In this document: positions 45,443-54,551 of the stretch, piece after piece
How the letters are laid out: every line of letters begins with the position of its first letter
Numbering within the stretch: position 1 is the stretch's first letter
Assembly (NCBI GenBank): GCA_964293305.1
Contig: CAXYYO010000009.1
Location: 1 to 64,000 of the forward strand
DNA from: CALAGJ01 sp964293305
GTDB taxonomy: Bacteria > Bacteroidota > Bacteroidia > Chitinophagales > Chitinophagaceae
Direction of reading: 5' to 3'
Length of the DNA: 64,000 nt
The notes under the pieces: model-generated
What the model saw: only the letters and a program-made list of their open reading frames with translations
Told to the model about the DNA's origin: nothing
The model's database searches: none
Translations under genes and position numbers: made by a program

Positions 45443-45562
45443 TTATTTTCTAAAATAATTTTTATCATGAGAGGGGCATGCTGCACCTCTTGTATCCACG
45501 CAGGATGATAAAATTGTGGAAGCAACAAAGAGAAACAGGGCAGCGATTAATAACTTTCGCAT
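45443..45562 (-). CDS. 39-residue small lipoprotein
   Basis: On the minus strand an ATG at 45562 opens a 40-codon frame ending at TAA 45443-45445. The product starts MRKLLIAALFLFVASTILSS with lipobox L-S-S-C followed by V-D-T-R-G-A-A-C-P, a second Cys, and a basic end (K-N-Y-F-R-K). Very short lipoproteins with SSC and a later C-P are common in Chitinophagaceae-type genomes. The signal, lipobox and position between two genes make it credible although below usual ORF cut-offs. Confidence 0.6.
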   Translation of the reverse strand: MRKLLIAALFLFVASTILSSCVDTRGAACPSHDKNYFRK

Positions 45563-45631
45563 ATTTTATTATTAAAACGCAAACATAAGAAGAATATTTT
45601 TTGTAAGCATTTTTTTAACGGTCCAAAATGA

Positions 45632-46663
45632 TTAGGGTAATGCAAATTTTTTATCTGTAACGAACCGATAATCATTCAGTGTAAGCAGAAACGCTTTTAA
45701 ATCGGCCTGTTCATCCTTTGTTAAACTAATGCCCGGATTGTCCCCAGCACGAAGAAACATGGGTTCAATATTTGGGGTTTCTTCCATAAGATAAACATAA
45801 TGATTAATTACTTCATCTATATTATTGATACTGCCATCATGCATAAATGGCGGCGAAAAAGCAAGATTTCTCAGGCTGGGCACTTTAAATTTATAATCGT
45901 CGGTAGGGTTTAAGGTTATAAGACTTCTTCCCTTATCATTATATCGAAAATTGATAGGTACTCCATTATTTTTAAAACTATAATCAGTAAATAAAGGCTC
46001 TTTATGGCAGCTATTACAATGCTGCAAAAAGATATCATACCCTTTTTGTTCTTGGATTGTAAAACTAGACTCCCCTCTTTTTACGCTGTCATATTTCGCA
46101 TTATCACTTACACACATCAGCATAAACTGACTGAGTGCTTTTAAAAAATGAGCGGTAGTGATGGTATCATCATTAAAGGCTCTTTTAAATAGTGGTGAAT
46201 ATGCTGTTGTATTTCTTATTTTTATTAAAACATTTTCCACTGTTTCATCCATTTCCACAGGATTAGTAATGGGTGCTATGGCCTGAAGATCTAAGTCAAA
46301 AATACCACCATCATGCATAAAAGTTGGGGCCCATGCTAGATTGGCAATGGCTGGAGCATTCCGTGTACCAAATCGGTTGTAAATACCATGACTCACATTA
46401 TGTCCATGATGTGTAAATCCGGAGGCTTGAATATGACAACTGGCGCAGCTAATAGTATTATCGGCCGATAGCATAGGGTCATAAAACAATTTTAATCCAA
46501 GCTCAAACCCTTCATTAGTTAGTTGATTATTTTCAAAATCATAAACGGGATTTGGGAAATAGGATGGTTTGGGAAAATCAATATATTGCTGATTATTGAG
46601 GCTTTTGCTACATGCAAAAACAATACAAGAAAAAATCAATATTATGATCTGTGTTTTTTTCAT
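45632..46663 (-). CDS. Di-haem cytochrome c peroxidase (CcpA/MauG family) lipoprotein
   Basis: The protein has 343 residues. The N-terminus has a lipobox (I-V-F-A-C). Two haem c sites are visible: CASCH in ISCASCHIQASGFTHH (about residue 75) and CNSCH in LQHCNSCHKEP (about residue 215). The family reduces H2O2 in the periplasm using electrons from small cytochromes; the MauG branch modifies protein side chains instead. The segments PSLRNLAFSPPFMHDGS and MHDGGIFDLD are typical. It is the only gene on its strand here. Confidence 0.92.
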   Translation of the reverse strand: MKKTQIIILIFSCIVFACSKSLNNQQYIDFPKPSYFPNPVYDFENNQLTNEGFELGLKLFYDPMLSADNTISCASCHIQASGFTHHGHNVSHGIYNRFGTRNAPAIANLAWAPTFMHDGGIFDLDLQAIAPITNPVEMDETVENVLIKIRNTTAYSPLFKRAFNDDTITTAHFLKALSQFMLMCVSDNAKYDSVKRGESSFTIQEQKGYDIFLQHCNSCHKEPLFTDYSFKNNGVPINFRYNDKGRSLITLNPTDDYKFKVPSLRNLAFSPPFMHDGSINNIDEVINHYVYLMEETPNIEPMFLRAGDNPGISLTKDEQADLKAFLLTLNDYRFVTDKKFALP

Positions 46664-47068
46664 TAGTTATATCTTACAACAATGATTTTCTTCAAGATTT
46701 TTTCTATTCAAGTAAAAAAATATGTCATAATGCAAAAACCTATTAAAAGTAAAAATACAATAGATTACTTAATTAAAAGAAAATTTCACAGTTCACACAA
46801 AACTGGTATCTCAACATGGTATTCTTAATATCAATTAATACATTATTATTAGTTTTTTGAAAAAGCAAAACCATAATTTTTTTATCCTAAAATATTTTCA
46901 GGATGGGAAGCTACATTTCACTACTGATAAGCTTTTGCTATATTCATTTAAACTTTATATCCTGAAAAAAACTCTCCACAAATAGAGAACATCCAAATAC
47001 ATAAGTAAAATCATTCGCTTCAACTCATTACTTTTGCAACATCCCAAAAAAATTCTCAATTAGATTCT
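46664..47068. other. 405-base gap upstream of sdhC
   Basis: The gap lies between divergent cytochrome peroxidase and sdh genes. It contains a palindromic segment ATCCT-AAAATATTTT-CAGGAT (46885-46905 region) and the sdh promoter box. No coding sequence supported. Confidence 0.45.
47029..47036 (+). promoter_or_regulatory. -7 box TACTTTTG of the sdh operon
   Basis: TACTTTTG fits TAnnTTTG and lies 32 bases before the sdhC ATG, giving a normal short leader. Confidence 0.55.
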
Positions 47069-47773
47069 ATGACCTGGAAACAAGTCTTTATTTCATCGGT
47101 AGGTAAAAAAATTGTTATGGCCCTTACTGGCATTTTTTTAATTACCTTCCTCTTAGTGCATGTAAGTATTAATGCCTGTGTATTTGCTGATTTATTTGCA
47201 AATGATGATGGCGAAATGTTCAATAAAGCAGCTCATTTTATGGGTAGCACGGTGCTGATCCGTATAATGGAAGTTGGATTATTTGGTGGCATCATATTGC
47301 ACATCGTGCAGGGTTATTTATTAACACTAGAAAACCGCAGCAAACGTACTGTGGGATATGCTGTAAGCTATGGCAATACTGGTAGTAAATGGTATAGCCG
47401 CAGTATGGGTTTATTGGGCACACTTATTTTGATATTTTTAGTGCTTCATCTTTATCATTTTTGGACACCTGCCCGTTTTACACAAGTTGGCCTTGAAGTA
47501 CCTGTTGAGTATAATGGTGTAGAAATGCATAATATGTTTTTACTGATGAAAACTACTTTTATTAGTCCGATTGTAATTGTGGTGTACTTATTGGGTTGTG
47601 TATCATTAGCATGGCATTTGGCTCATGGCTTTCAAAGCGCATTTCGCACTATGGGTGTGCACAACAAAAAATACAATACACTCTTAATATCATTAGGCTA
47701 TGGATTCTCTATAATTATACCTCTTTTATTTATTCTCATGCCAATATCTTTTCATTTTGGATGGATTGGTTGA
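47069..47773 (+). CDS. sdhC: Succinate dehydrogenase cytochrome b subunit
   Basis: This b558-type single-chain anchor (234 residues, five helices) is typical of Bacteroidota and epsilon/delta-proteobacterial complex II. It binds two haems b; candidate His ligands are seen in FLLVHVSINACVF, LHIVQGYLL, LHLYHFWTP and WHLAHGFQSAF. It anchors SdhAB and passes electrons to menaquinone. No sdhD is needed or present. It leads the sdhCAB operon. Confidence 0.95.
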   Translation: MTWKQVFISSVGKKIVMALTGIFLITFLLVHVSINACVFADLFANDDGEMFNKAAHFMGSTVLIRIMEVGLFGGIILHIVQGYLLTLENRSKRTVGYAVSYGNTGSKWYSRSMGLLGTLILIFLVLHLYHFWTPARFTQVGLEVPVEYNGVEMHNMFLLMKTTFISPIVIVVYLLGCVSLAWHLAHGFQSAFRTMGVHNKKYNTLLISLGYGFSIIIPLLFILMPISFHFGWIG

Positions 47774-47861
47774 TGAATAAAAGCGACTATTTATGGTCAA
47801 TTCGTTCTACAAACACTTATCATACATTATCTGTTATACTAAGCAATAAAATAAGAATAAC

Positions 47862-49835
47862 ATGCCGGATGCCAAAATTCCTTCGGGGCCATTAGACCAA
47901 AAGTGGACACAATATAAAGGTCATTGCAAACTTGTAAACCCTGCTAATAAAAGAAAGCTGGAAGTAATTGTAGTTGGTACAGGTTTGGCAGGTGCTTCTG
48001 CCGCAGCAGCATTAGGTGAGCTGGGTTACAAAGTAAAAGCATTTTGCTTTCAAGATAGCCCACGCAGGGCACATAGCATTGCCGCACAAGGCGGTATAAA
48101 TGCAGCAAAAAATTATCAGAATGATGGGGATAGCGTATATCGCCTTTTTTATGATACCATCAAAGGTGGCGATTATAGAGCAAGAGAAGCAAACGTACAT
48201 CGCCTTGCGGAAGTAAGTGCGAATATCATTGACCAGTGTGTGGCGCAAGGAGTTCCATTTGCAAGGGAATATGGCGGCTTACTTAGTAATCGTTCATTTG
48301 GTGGCACACAGGTTCAAAGAACTTTTTATGCAGCCGGGCAAACTGGTCAACAATTGTTGATTGGAGCTTATCAAGCTTTAGAAAGACAGGTTGCACTCGG
48401 CAATGTAAAAATGTACACCAGGCATGAAATGCTTGATATTGTTATGATTGATGGAAAAACACGTGGCATCATAGCAAGAGATTTAAAAAATGGAAAATTA
48501 GAACGTCATTTTGGCCATGCTGTTTTATTATGCAGTGGTGGATATGGAAATGTGTTCTATCTATCTACAAATGCAATGGGTAGTAATGTAACTGCTGCAT
48601 GGAAAGCACACAAAAAAGGAGCACATTTTGGAAACCCTTGTTTTACACAAATACATCCCACCTGCATACCTGTAAGTGGTGATCATCAGAGTAAGTTGAC
48701 TTTAATGTCTGAATCTCTCCGAAATGATGGTAGAATATGGGTGCCAAAAAAGGCTAACGACACAAGAAAGCCAAATGAAATTTCAGAACAAGAAAGAGAT
48801 TATTATTTAGAAAGAAGATATCCTGCCTTTGGAAACCTAGTACCACGAGATGTAGCCAGTAGGGCCGCAAAGGAAAGATGCGATGCAGATTATGGAGTTG
48901 GCACAAGTCGTCAGGCAGTTTTCCTTGATTATGCCGCAGCAATAGAGAGATATGGAAAAATAGAAGCGGGTAAAAAAGGATTAGATAACGTAAGTGAAGC
49001 AGAAATAATTAAAATGGGTAAAGAGGTGGTTAAGCAGAAATATGGTAACCTCTTTGACATGTATGAAAAAATAACCGGAGAAAATCCTTATGAAGTTCCC
49101 ATGCGCATTTACCCTGCAGTACACTATACAATGGGTGGTCTTTGGGTAGATTATGAACTAATGACAACAGTACCGGGGTTGTATGCACTAGGAGAAGCAA
49201 ACTTTAGTGATCATGGTGCCAATAGATTAGGTGCCAGTGCTTTGATGCAAGGTTTGGCTGATGGATATTTTGTTATCCCATATACTATCGGCAATTACCT
49301 CTCTGATGAAATTCGCACAAATGCCATCTCTACAGACCATGAAGCATTTGTAGCAGCCGAAAAATCAGTACAGGATCGTATTGAGAAGTTAATGCAAATC
49401 AAAGGAACCCAATCAGTAGAAAGTTTTCATAAAAAATTGGGTAAAATAATGTGGGATAAATGTGGTATGAGCAGAAATGCAGAAGATTTGAAAACTGCTA
49501 TTAGCGAAATACAAAATTTAAAAAAAGAATTCTGGTCTGATGTAAGAATACCTGGTGAAATCAATGAAATGAATCTCGAATTAGATAAGGCTGGTCGTGT
49601 AGCAGATTTTATTGAACTGGGAGAACTGATGTGCATTGATGCATTACAACGTGAAGAAAGCTGTGGTGGCCATTTCAGAGAAGAACATCAAACACCAGAT
49701 GGTGAGGCAGAGCGTCACGATGAATCGTACATGTATGTTGCAAACTGGGAGTTGAAAGGTGAAAGTACCTGGCAACTGCACAAAGAGCCATTACTTTATG
49801 ATGAAGTAAAACCAAGTCAAAGAAGTTATAAATAA
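47862..49835 (+). CDS. sdhA: Succinate dehydrogenase flavoprotein subunit
   Basis: SdhA (657 residues) binds FAD covalently and oxidises succinate to fumarate. Seen: the FAD dinucleotide loop VVGTGLAGASAAAALGE, the flavin-linking RRAHSIAAQGGINAAKNY, active-site region QIHPTCIPVSG and RYPAFGNLVPRDVASR, and HGANRLGASALMQGLADG near the C-terminal third. Length matches the long Bacteroidota form. It lies 88 bases after sdhC. Confidence 0.98.
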   Translation: MPDAKIPSGPLDQKWTQYKGHCKLVNPANKRKLEVIVVGTGLAGASAAAALGELGYKVKAFCFQDSPRRAHSIAAQGGINAAKNYQNDGDSVYRLFYDTIKGGDYRAREANVHRLAEVSANIIDQCVAQGVPFAREYGGLLSNRSFGGTQVQRTFYAAGQTGQQLLIGAYQALERQVALGNVKMYTRHEMLDIVMIDGKTRGIIARDLKNGKLERHFGHAVLLCSGGYGNVFYLSTNAMGSNVTAAWKAHKKGAHFGNPCFTQIHPTCIPVSGDHQSKLTLMSESLRNDGRIWVPKKANDTRKPNEISEQERDYYLERRYPAFGNLVPRDVASRAAKERCDADYGVGTSRQAVFLDYAAAIERYGKIEAGKKGLDNVSEAEIIKMGKEVVKQKYGNLFDMYEKITGENPYEVPMRIYPAVHYTMGGLWVDYELMTTVPGLYALGEANFSDHGANRLGASALMQGLADGYFVIPYTIGNYLSDEIRTNAISTDHEAFVAAEKSVQDRIEKLMQIKGTQSVESFHKKLGKIMWDKCGMSRNAEDLKTAISEIQNLKKEFWSDVRIPGEINEMNLELDKAGRVADFIELGELMCIDALQREESCGGHFREEHQTPDGEAERHDESYMYVANWELKGESTWQLHKEPLLYDEVKPSQRSYK

Positions 49836-49859
49836 TAATTAGCAAATTCTATATACAAT

Positions 49860-50621
49860 ATGGAACAAGATACAATGAATCTCAAGCTTAAGGTATGGCG
49901 GCAGAAAAATGCAACCGCAAAAGGTGGTTTTGAAAATTATTCAGTGAGTAATATTTCTTCAGAAATGTCATTTTTGGAGATGTTTGATGTACTCAATGAA
50001 AAACTTATTGCCGAAGGTAAAGAGCCAATTGCTTTTGATCATGATTGTCGGGAAGGTATATGTGGCATGTGTTCTATGTATATCAATGGTAAACCACATG
50101 GACCTTGGCAAGCCACAACTACCTGCCAGCTACACATGCGTGCTTTTAAAGATGGCGATACCATCGTAGTAGAACCTTGGCGTGCAAATGCATTTCCGGT
50201 TATTAAAGATTTGGCTGTAGATAGAGGTGCTTTTGATAGAATCATTCAAGCAGGTGGATTTGTATCTGTAAACACGGGCAATGCCGTAGATGGAAATGCA
50301 CTTCCAATAGACAAGGATAAAGCCGATGCAGCATTTTATGCCGCTGCCTGTATAGGATGCGGAGCTTGTGTGGCAGCTTGTAAAAATAGCAGCGCCATGC
50401 TATTTCTCAGCGCTAAAGTATCACACTTGTCTCTACTGCCTCAGGGTGCACCAGAAAGAAGAAGTAGAGTGGTAAATATGGTGGCACAAATGGATAAAGA
50501 AGGATTTGGAAGTTGTACAAATACCGGTGCATGTGAAGCTACGTGTCCAAAGGAAATATCCATTAGCAACATAGCAAGACTCAATCAAGAATATTTGGCT
50601 GCTAGTCTAGTAAGTGAATAA
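49860..50621 (+). CDS. sdhB: Succinate dehydrogenase iron-sulfur subunit
   Basis: SdhB (253 residues) has all three clusters: the 2Fe-2S ligands in CREGICGMCS and the later C-Q-L-H, the 4Fe-4S motif C-I-G-C-G-A-C-V-A-A-C, and the 3Fe-4S motif C-T-N-T-G-A-C-E-A-T-C-P. It transfers electrons from SdhA to the haem/quinone site of SdhC. It is 24 bases after sdhA, and the operon ends in a terminator 47 bases later. Confidence 0.98.
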   Translation: MEQDTMNLKLKVWRQKNATAKGGFENYSVSNISSEMSFLEMFDVLNEKLIAEGKEPIAFDHDCREGICGMCSMYINGKPHGPWQATTTCQLHMRAFKDGDTIVVEPWRANAFPVIKDLAVDRGAFDRIIQAGGFVSVNTGNAVDGNALPIDKDKADAAFYAAACIGCGACVAACKNSSAMLFLSAKVSHLSLLPQGAPERRSRVVNMVAQMDKEGFGSCTNTGACEATCPKEISISNIARLNQEYLAASLVSE

Positions 50622-50668
50622 TTAAAATACGGTATTAATACATTATTAATTGATATTTAAACTCAAAG

Positions 50669-50696
50669 AAGCCTTGGATTCTCCAAGGCTTTTTTA
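50669..50696 (+). terminator. Terminator of the sdhCAB operon
   Basis: Stem AAGCCTTGGA/TCCAAGGCTT (50669-50678 and 50682-50691) with a 3-base loop is followed by TTTTT. Confidence 0.92.
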
Positions 50697-50802
50697 ATAT
50701 ACCAATCAGCTCAAATTTTTCAATAAATATGCATTTCACAAACAACTTGCATCTTTAACATTAGCAAAAAATATATTTGATTTACTCAATTATTTATGCC
50801 AT

Positions 50803-50810
50803 TACATTTG
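50803..50810 (+). promoter_or_regulatory. -7 box TACATTTG upstream of 50829
   Basis: TACATTTG lies 18 bases before the ATG of the following secreted-protein gene. Confidence 0.5.
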
Positions 50811-50828
50811 TGCTCAAGTTTGTGATAT

Positions 50829-52355
50829 ATGAAAAAAAGTCAAATTTTTCTGATAGTATTATTATTACTTTCTCTTCAAAAGGGATTTGCACAACAAATT
50901 TATTATAGCGAACCAGATAGGGATGATATTAGATCCATAAGTTTTGAAGTGGCCGGGAAAACAGGAAATAATTATTTAATTTACAAGTCTGTACGAAACA
51001 ATAAAAATATGTATGTATACGACAGTGAAATGAAAATGATAGCAAAAGAAGAAATGCCCTATCTGCCGGATCGTATCATCAACTCAGATATTGTAAATTA
51101 TAAAGACAATAGCTATTTCATATACCAATATCAAAAGAAAAATATAGTTTATTGTATGGCAGCTAATTTAGACCCTCTGGGAAAAATTATAGGAGAGCCA
51201 ACACAATTAGATACAACTGAAATTGGCTTTTTTGCCAATAATAAAATTTATAATGTTATTTCAAGTGAAGACAAACAGCGTATTGCTATCTATAAAATTA
51301 ATTCTAGAAATCAAACCAACTTACAGCTTACAACAAATGTGTTTGATGCATCGCTACAACCCATTTCACATAAAACATGGCATATACCCATGTTACAATA
51401 CAATGATTTTTTAGCCAGATTTGATTTGGATAATAAAGGGCAGATGGTGATACTTAAAGCCAATGGCAATCTTCAAAACGAAAGTATCAAGCAGCTTTCC
51501 CTGATAACTGCAGACCCCATGCAAGATTCTCTTTTTATTACTGACATAGACATCAATGATGTGTTTCTTGATGACATACATGTAAAAGTGGATAACTTCA
51601 ATAACAACTATGTAATAACGTCATTTTTCAGTCCACAAAAAAGAGGTTATATCGATGGAATATTTTGTGCTGTTTGGAGCAGAAATGAAAATAAAATGAT
51701 GAATGTAACCATCACACCATTTGATCCTGATTTGCGTGAAAATGCAAGAAGTGAGGGGAGCATAAAAACAGCATTCAACGATTATTTTATACAGGATATT
51801 TTAATGAGAAAAAATGGTGGATATGCCATCATTGCAGAATCTGTGTATTCAAACAATAGAAATTCATCTCCCTATAACCGATGGGATAATATGAATGGTA
51901 ATTCTTCTTGGACATCCAGTGATGTTTTTTTAATAAATAATGGATACAGAGGTTATTACCCTTGGTGGGGCACAAACCCGGCTCTTATGCAGAGTAATCG
52001 CTATTTTGCAGATAATATTGCAGTTTTATCCTTTGATTCATTAGCAAATATGACATGGGGTAATATCGTACACAAAAGCCAGTATGATGATGGCACAGAC
52101 AATACCATAGGTTTTGGTCTATACAAAACGAATTCCAATATTCAATTTTTATACAATGAATTTGAAAGACGCAATCAGCTCCTAAGTCTTCAATCAGTAG
52201 ATACAAAAGGCGAAGTAGAGAAAATGCCAACGCTAAGAAATTTGGATCAAGGATATGTATTTATGCCACGCTATGCAAAGCAAACGGGTGCCAAGGAATT
52301 AATCATTCCTTGTATTTATAGAAATTTCATTTGTTTTGCAAGGGTCGTATTCTAA
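50829..52355 (+). CDS. Secreted protein of unknown function, beta-rich
   Basis: The protein has 508 residues with a signal peptide (MKKSQIFLIVLLLLSLQKGFAQ). The rest is rich in short Tyr/Asn-containing strands, for example NYLIYKSVRNNKNMYVYD, suggesting a beta-propeller or sandwich, but I recognise no domain. It directly precedes the DUF6427 gene by 10 bases, so the two are probably co-transcribed. Confidence 0.7.
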   Translation: MKKSQIFLIVLLLLSLQKGFAQQIYYSEPDRDDIRSISFEVAGKTGNNYLIYKSVRNNKNMYVYDSEMKMIAKEEMPYLPDRIINSDIVNYKDNSYFIYQYQKKNIVYCMAANLDPLGKIIGEPTQLDTTEIGFFANNKIYNVISSEDKQRIAIYKINSRNQTNLQLTTNVFDASLQPISHKTWHIPMLQYNDFLARFDLDNKGQMVILKANGNLQNESIKQLSLITADPMQDSLFITDIDINDVFLDDIHVKVDNFNNNYVITSFFSPQKRGYIDGIFCAVWSRNENKMMNVTITPFDPDLRENARSEGSIKTAFNDYFIQDILMRKNGGYAIIAESVYSNNRNSSPYNRWDNMNGNSSWTSSDVFLINNGYRGYYPWWGTNPALMQSNRYFADNIAVLSFDSLANMTWGNIVHKSQYDDGTDNTIGFGLYKTNSNIQFLYNEFERRNQLLSLQSVDTKGEVEKMPTLRNLDQGYVFMPRYAKQTGAKELIIPCIYRNFICFARVVF

Positions 52356-52365
52356 ATATTAATTA

Positions 52366-53346
52366 GTGGTATCATTTTATAGGGAAAAATCTATATTCTC
52401 ATTTCTTTTATTATTCTTGGCAATTGGTGTATTATTTGCACCGGTCATTTATGATGCGCCTCAAGTACTTGTTAATCCTACAGATGGATTTATATGGTAC
52501 ATATTGAATGGTCTTTCTGATATGCCCACAGGTTTTGCAACTTTTTGTTTTTTGGTGATAAAACTCTTGACCGCACTATTCATCAATTATATTGCTGCTG
52601 ATTTTAAATTATACGCCAAAACCGGATTCATTCCTGCACTCTCTTTTCTACTATTAAGTGCAATTTTGCCCGGATGGATGCACCTTACACCAGCGTTTTT
52701 TGCATGTATTTTATTAGCATTGATATATTACTTTTCAGTAAGATTATATAATGCAACAAAACCACAAGCCGCTATCTATAATCTAGGATTAATAACTGGC
52801 AGTAGCATTTTGCTTTATAATCCCATGCTACCTGCCATACTGATATCATTTTATGCTCTTGCAGTAACCCGTCCATTTAAACTTTCTGAATGGTTTTTAC
52901 TGCTGATGGGTATTTTAACCCCAATATATTTTTTATTAGGTTATTTATTTTTATCAGACCAATTAGAATTAGTACAAAACTGGCATACCATTTTTACCAT
53001 AGCCCCGGTGCTAGATAAGGAAATGCAAACAACTCTAATTGGTCTATCTGTTGCTGGCGTTTTTATAGCTTATGGCTTTATTCTGGCAGAGCAAACGAGT
53101 GCTCAATACAGCATTCTTTCCCGGAAAGCAAAAACCATCCTAAATATTTGTTTCCTTGCTTGCACCCCCATCGTTTTTTTTATAAAGAGTAGTTATCCTC
53201 ATGCAATCATTTTACTCACAGTTCCAGGTGCATTCCTGCTTTCTTTCTGTTTTTTACAAATAAAAAACAGGTATGTCTCTGCGTTAATATTTTGGATATT
53301 CGTTGGTTTAACAATCTATATTCATTGGGGCTTTGGAAAATATTAA
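52366..53346 (+). CDS. DUF6427 multi-pass membrane protein
   Basis: The protein has 326 residues and about nine hydrophobic helices. The N-terminal F-Y-R-E-K-S-I-F-S-F-L-L-L-F and the later N-P-M-L-P-A-I-L-I-S segment fit DUF6427, a Bacteroidota family with some likeness to glycosyltransferase-type membrane proteins; function unknown. The start is GTG at 52366. It lies just upstream of purQ. Confidence 0.75.
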   Translation: MVSFYREKSIFSFLLLFLAIGVLFAPVIYDAPQVLVNPTDGFIWYILNGLSDMPTGFATFCFLVIKLLTALFINYIAADFKLYAKTGFIPALSFLLLSAILPGWMHLTPAFFACILLALIYYFSVRLYNATKPQAAIYNLGLITGSSILLYNPMLPAILISFYALAVTRPFKLSEWFLLLMGILTPIYFLLGYLFLSDQLELVQNWHTIFTIAPVLDKEMQTTLIGLSVAGVFIAYGFILAEQTSAQYSILSRKAKTILNICFLACTPIVFFIKSSYPHAIILLTVPGAFLLSFCFLQIKNRYVSALIFWIFVGLTIYIHWGFGKY

Positions 53347-53380
53347 AGAGGCAGTTACCTTCGTGCCTCAAATTCGAAAG

Positions 53381-54043
53381 ATGAAGTTTGGAGTAGTTGT
53401 TTTCCCAGGTAGTAACTGTGATCGTGATATGCAGGATGCATTGCAAATGGATCTGCAAAAAGAAGTTACCATGCTATGGCATAAAGACACCGCATTACCT
53501 GGCTTCACCACAAATGACTGTATTGTATTGCCCGGTGGCTTTTCTTATGGAGATTATTTAAGATGTGGTGCTATCGCAAGATTTAGCCCCATGATGCAAT
53601 CTGTCATTGAATTTGCAAACGCCGGAGGCAAAGTGCTGGGCGTATGTAATGGATTCCAGATTCTTTGCGAAAGTGGTTTACTGCCAGGTGTGTTATTACC
53701 AAACAGCCACCAGCAATTCTCCTGTAAAAATGTTTTTCTACTAAATAAAAATAGTCAATCTATTTACAAAATACCAATAGCACATGGAGATGGCAGGTAT
53801 TTTGCAAGTGAAGAAGTATTGTCAACATTAGATCAAAATAATCAAATACTTTTCCATTACTGCAATCAATTTGGTGAAGTAGATGCAGCATCAAATCCAA
53901 ATGGTGCTACAAACAATATTGCTGGTATTTGTAATGAGCAGCGAAATGTTTTTGGCATGATGCCCCATCCGGAGCGGGCCACAAACAGTTTGCTCGGTAA
54001 TGTTGATGGATTAAAAGTATTCGAATTACTTGGACTAAATTAG
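53381..54043 (+). CDS. purQ: Phosphoribosylformylglycinamidine synthase, glutaminase subunit
   Basis: PurQ (220 residues) supplies ammonia to PurL in purine synthesis. The class I glutamine amidotransferase triad is visible: Cys in LGVCNGFQIL, and His and Glu in MMPHPERA near the C-terminus. The start chosen at 53381 gives the usual M-K-F-G-V-V-V-F-P-G-S-N-C-D; the upstream in-frame ATG at 53333 overlaps the previous gene. A separate small PurQ implies that PurL is the short form with PurS. Confidence 0.95.
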   Translation: MKFGVVVFPGSNCDRDMQDALQMDLQKEVTMLWHKDTALPGFTTNDCIVLPGGFSYGDYLRCGAIARFSPMMQSVIEFANAGGKVLGVCNGFQILCESGLLPGVLLPNSHQQFSCKNVFLLNKNSQSIYKIPIAHGDGRYFASEEVLSTLDQNNQILFHYCNQFGEVDAASNPNGATNNIAGICNEQRNVFGMMPHPERATNSLLGNVDGLKVFELLGLN

Positions 54044-54082
54044 AGTGGCACCATTTAAAATTTTAAAATAAACAATGCACAG

Positions 54083-54535
54083 ATGAAACAGATTCTTACA
54101 ATTTTTGCCGTTTTTTTTGGCTTATCCTGCACACAAGCCCAGGTTGAAAACCCAGTAAAATGGACTTTTTCTACCGTGAAAAAAGCAGATAAAAAATATC
54201 AACTTGTGGCCACTGCCACTATTGAAGGAGCATGGCATCTCTATTCCCAAAACACTCCGGATGGTGGTCCTGTGCCAACAACATTTAGCTTTAATAAAAA
54301 TCCATTAGCAACTTTGGTTGGAAAACCAATTGAAGCAGGAAAATTAATTACAAAACACGAAAAGGCTTTTGGGGTTGATGTAAAGTATTTTAATAACAAA
54401 GTTGTGTTCACACAAGAAATTACTTTAAAATCAAGTGTAAAAACAAATGTGAGTGGCGAGATTGAGTTTATGGTGTGTAATGATGAGCGCTGCCTACCAC
54501 CAAAAACCGTTAGCTTCGATTTTAAAATCCAATAA
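54083..54535 (+). CDS. DsbD alpha-like periplasmic domain protein
   Basis: The 150-residue protein has a signal peptide (MKQILTIFAVFFGLSCTQAQ) and one domain resembling the N-terminal periplasmic domain of DsbD, with the paired Cys in MVCNDERCLPPK. In classical DsbD this domain receives electrons from the membrane part and hands them to partner proteins. Here it is a free-standing protein 16 bases upstream of dsbD, so it is probably an extra exchange partner. The Cys-x5-Cys spacing is as in related proteins. Confidence 0.85.
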   Translation: MKQILTIFAVFFGLSCTQAQVENPVKWTFSTVKKADKKYQLVATATIEGAWHLYSQNTPDGGPVPTTFSFNKNPLATLVGKPIEAGKLITKHEKAFGVDVKYFNNKVVFTQEITLKSSVKTNVSGEIEFMVCNDERCLPPKTVSFDFKIQ

Positions 54536-54551
54536 ACAGAAACCCTATATC

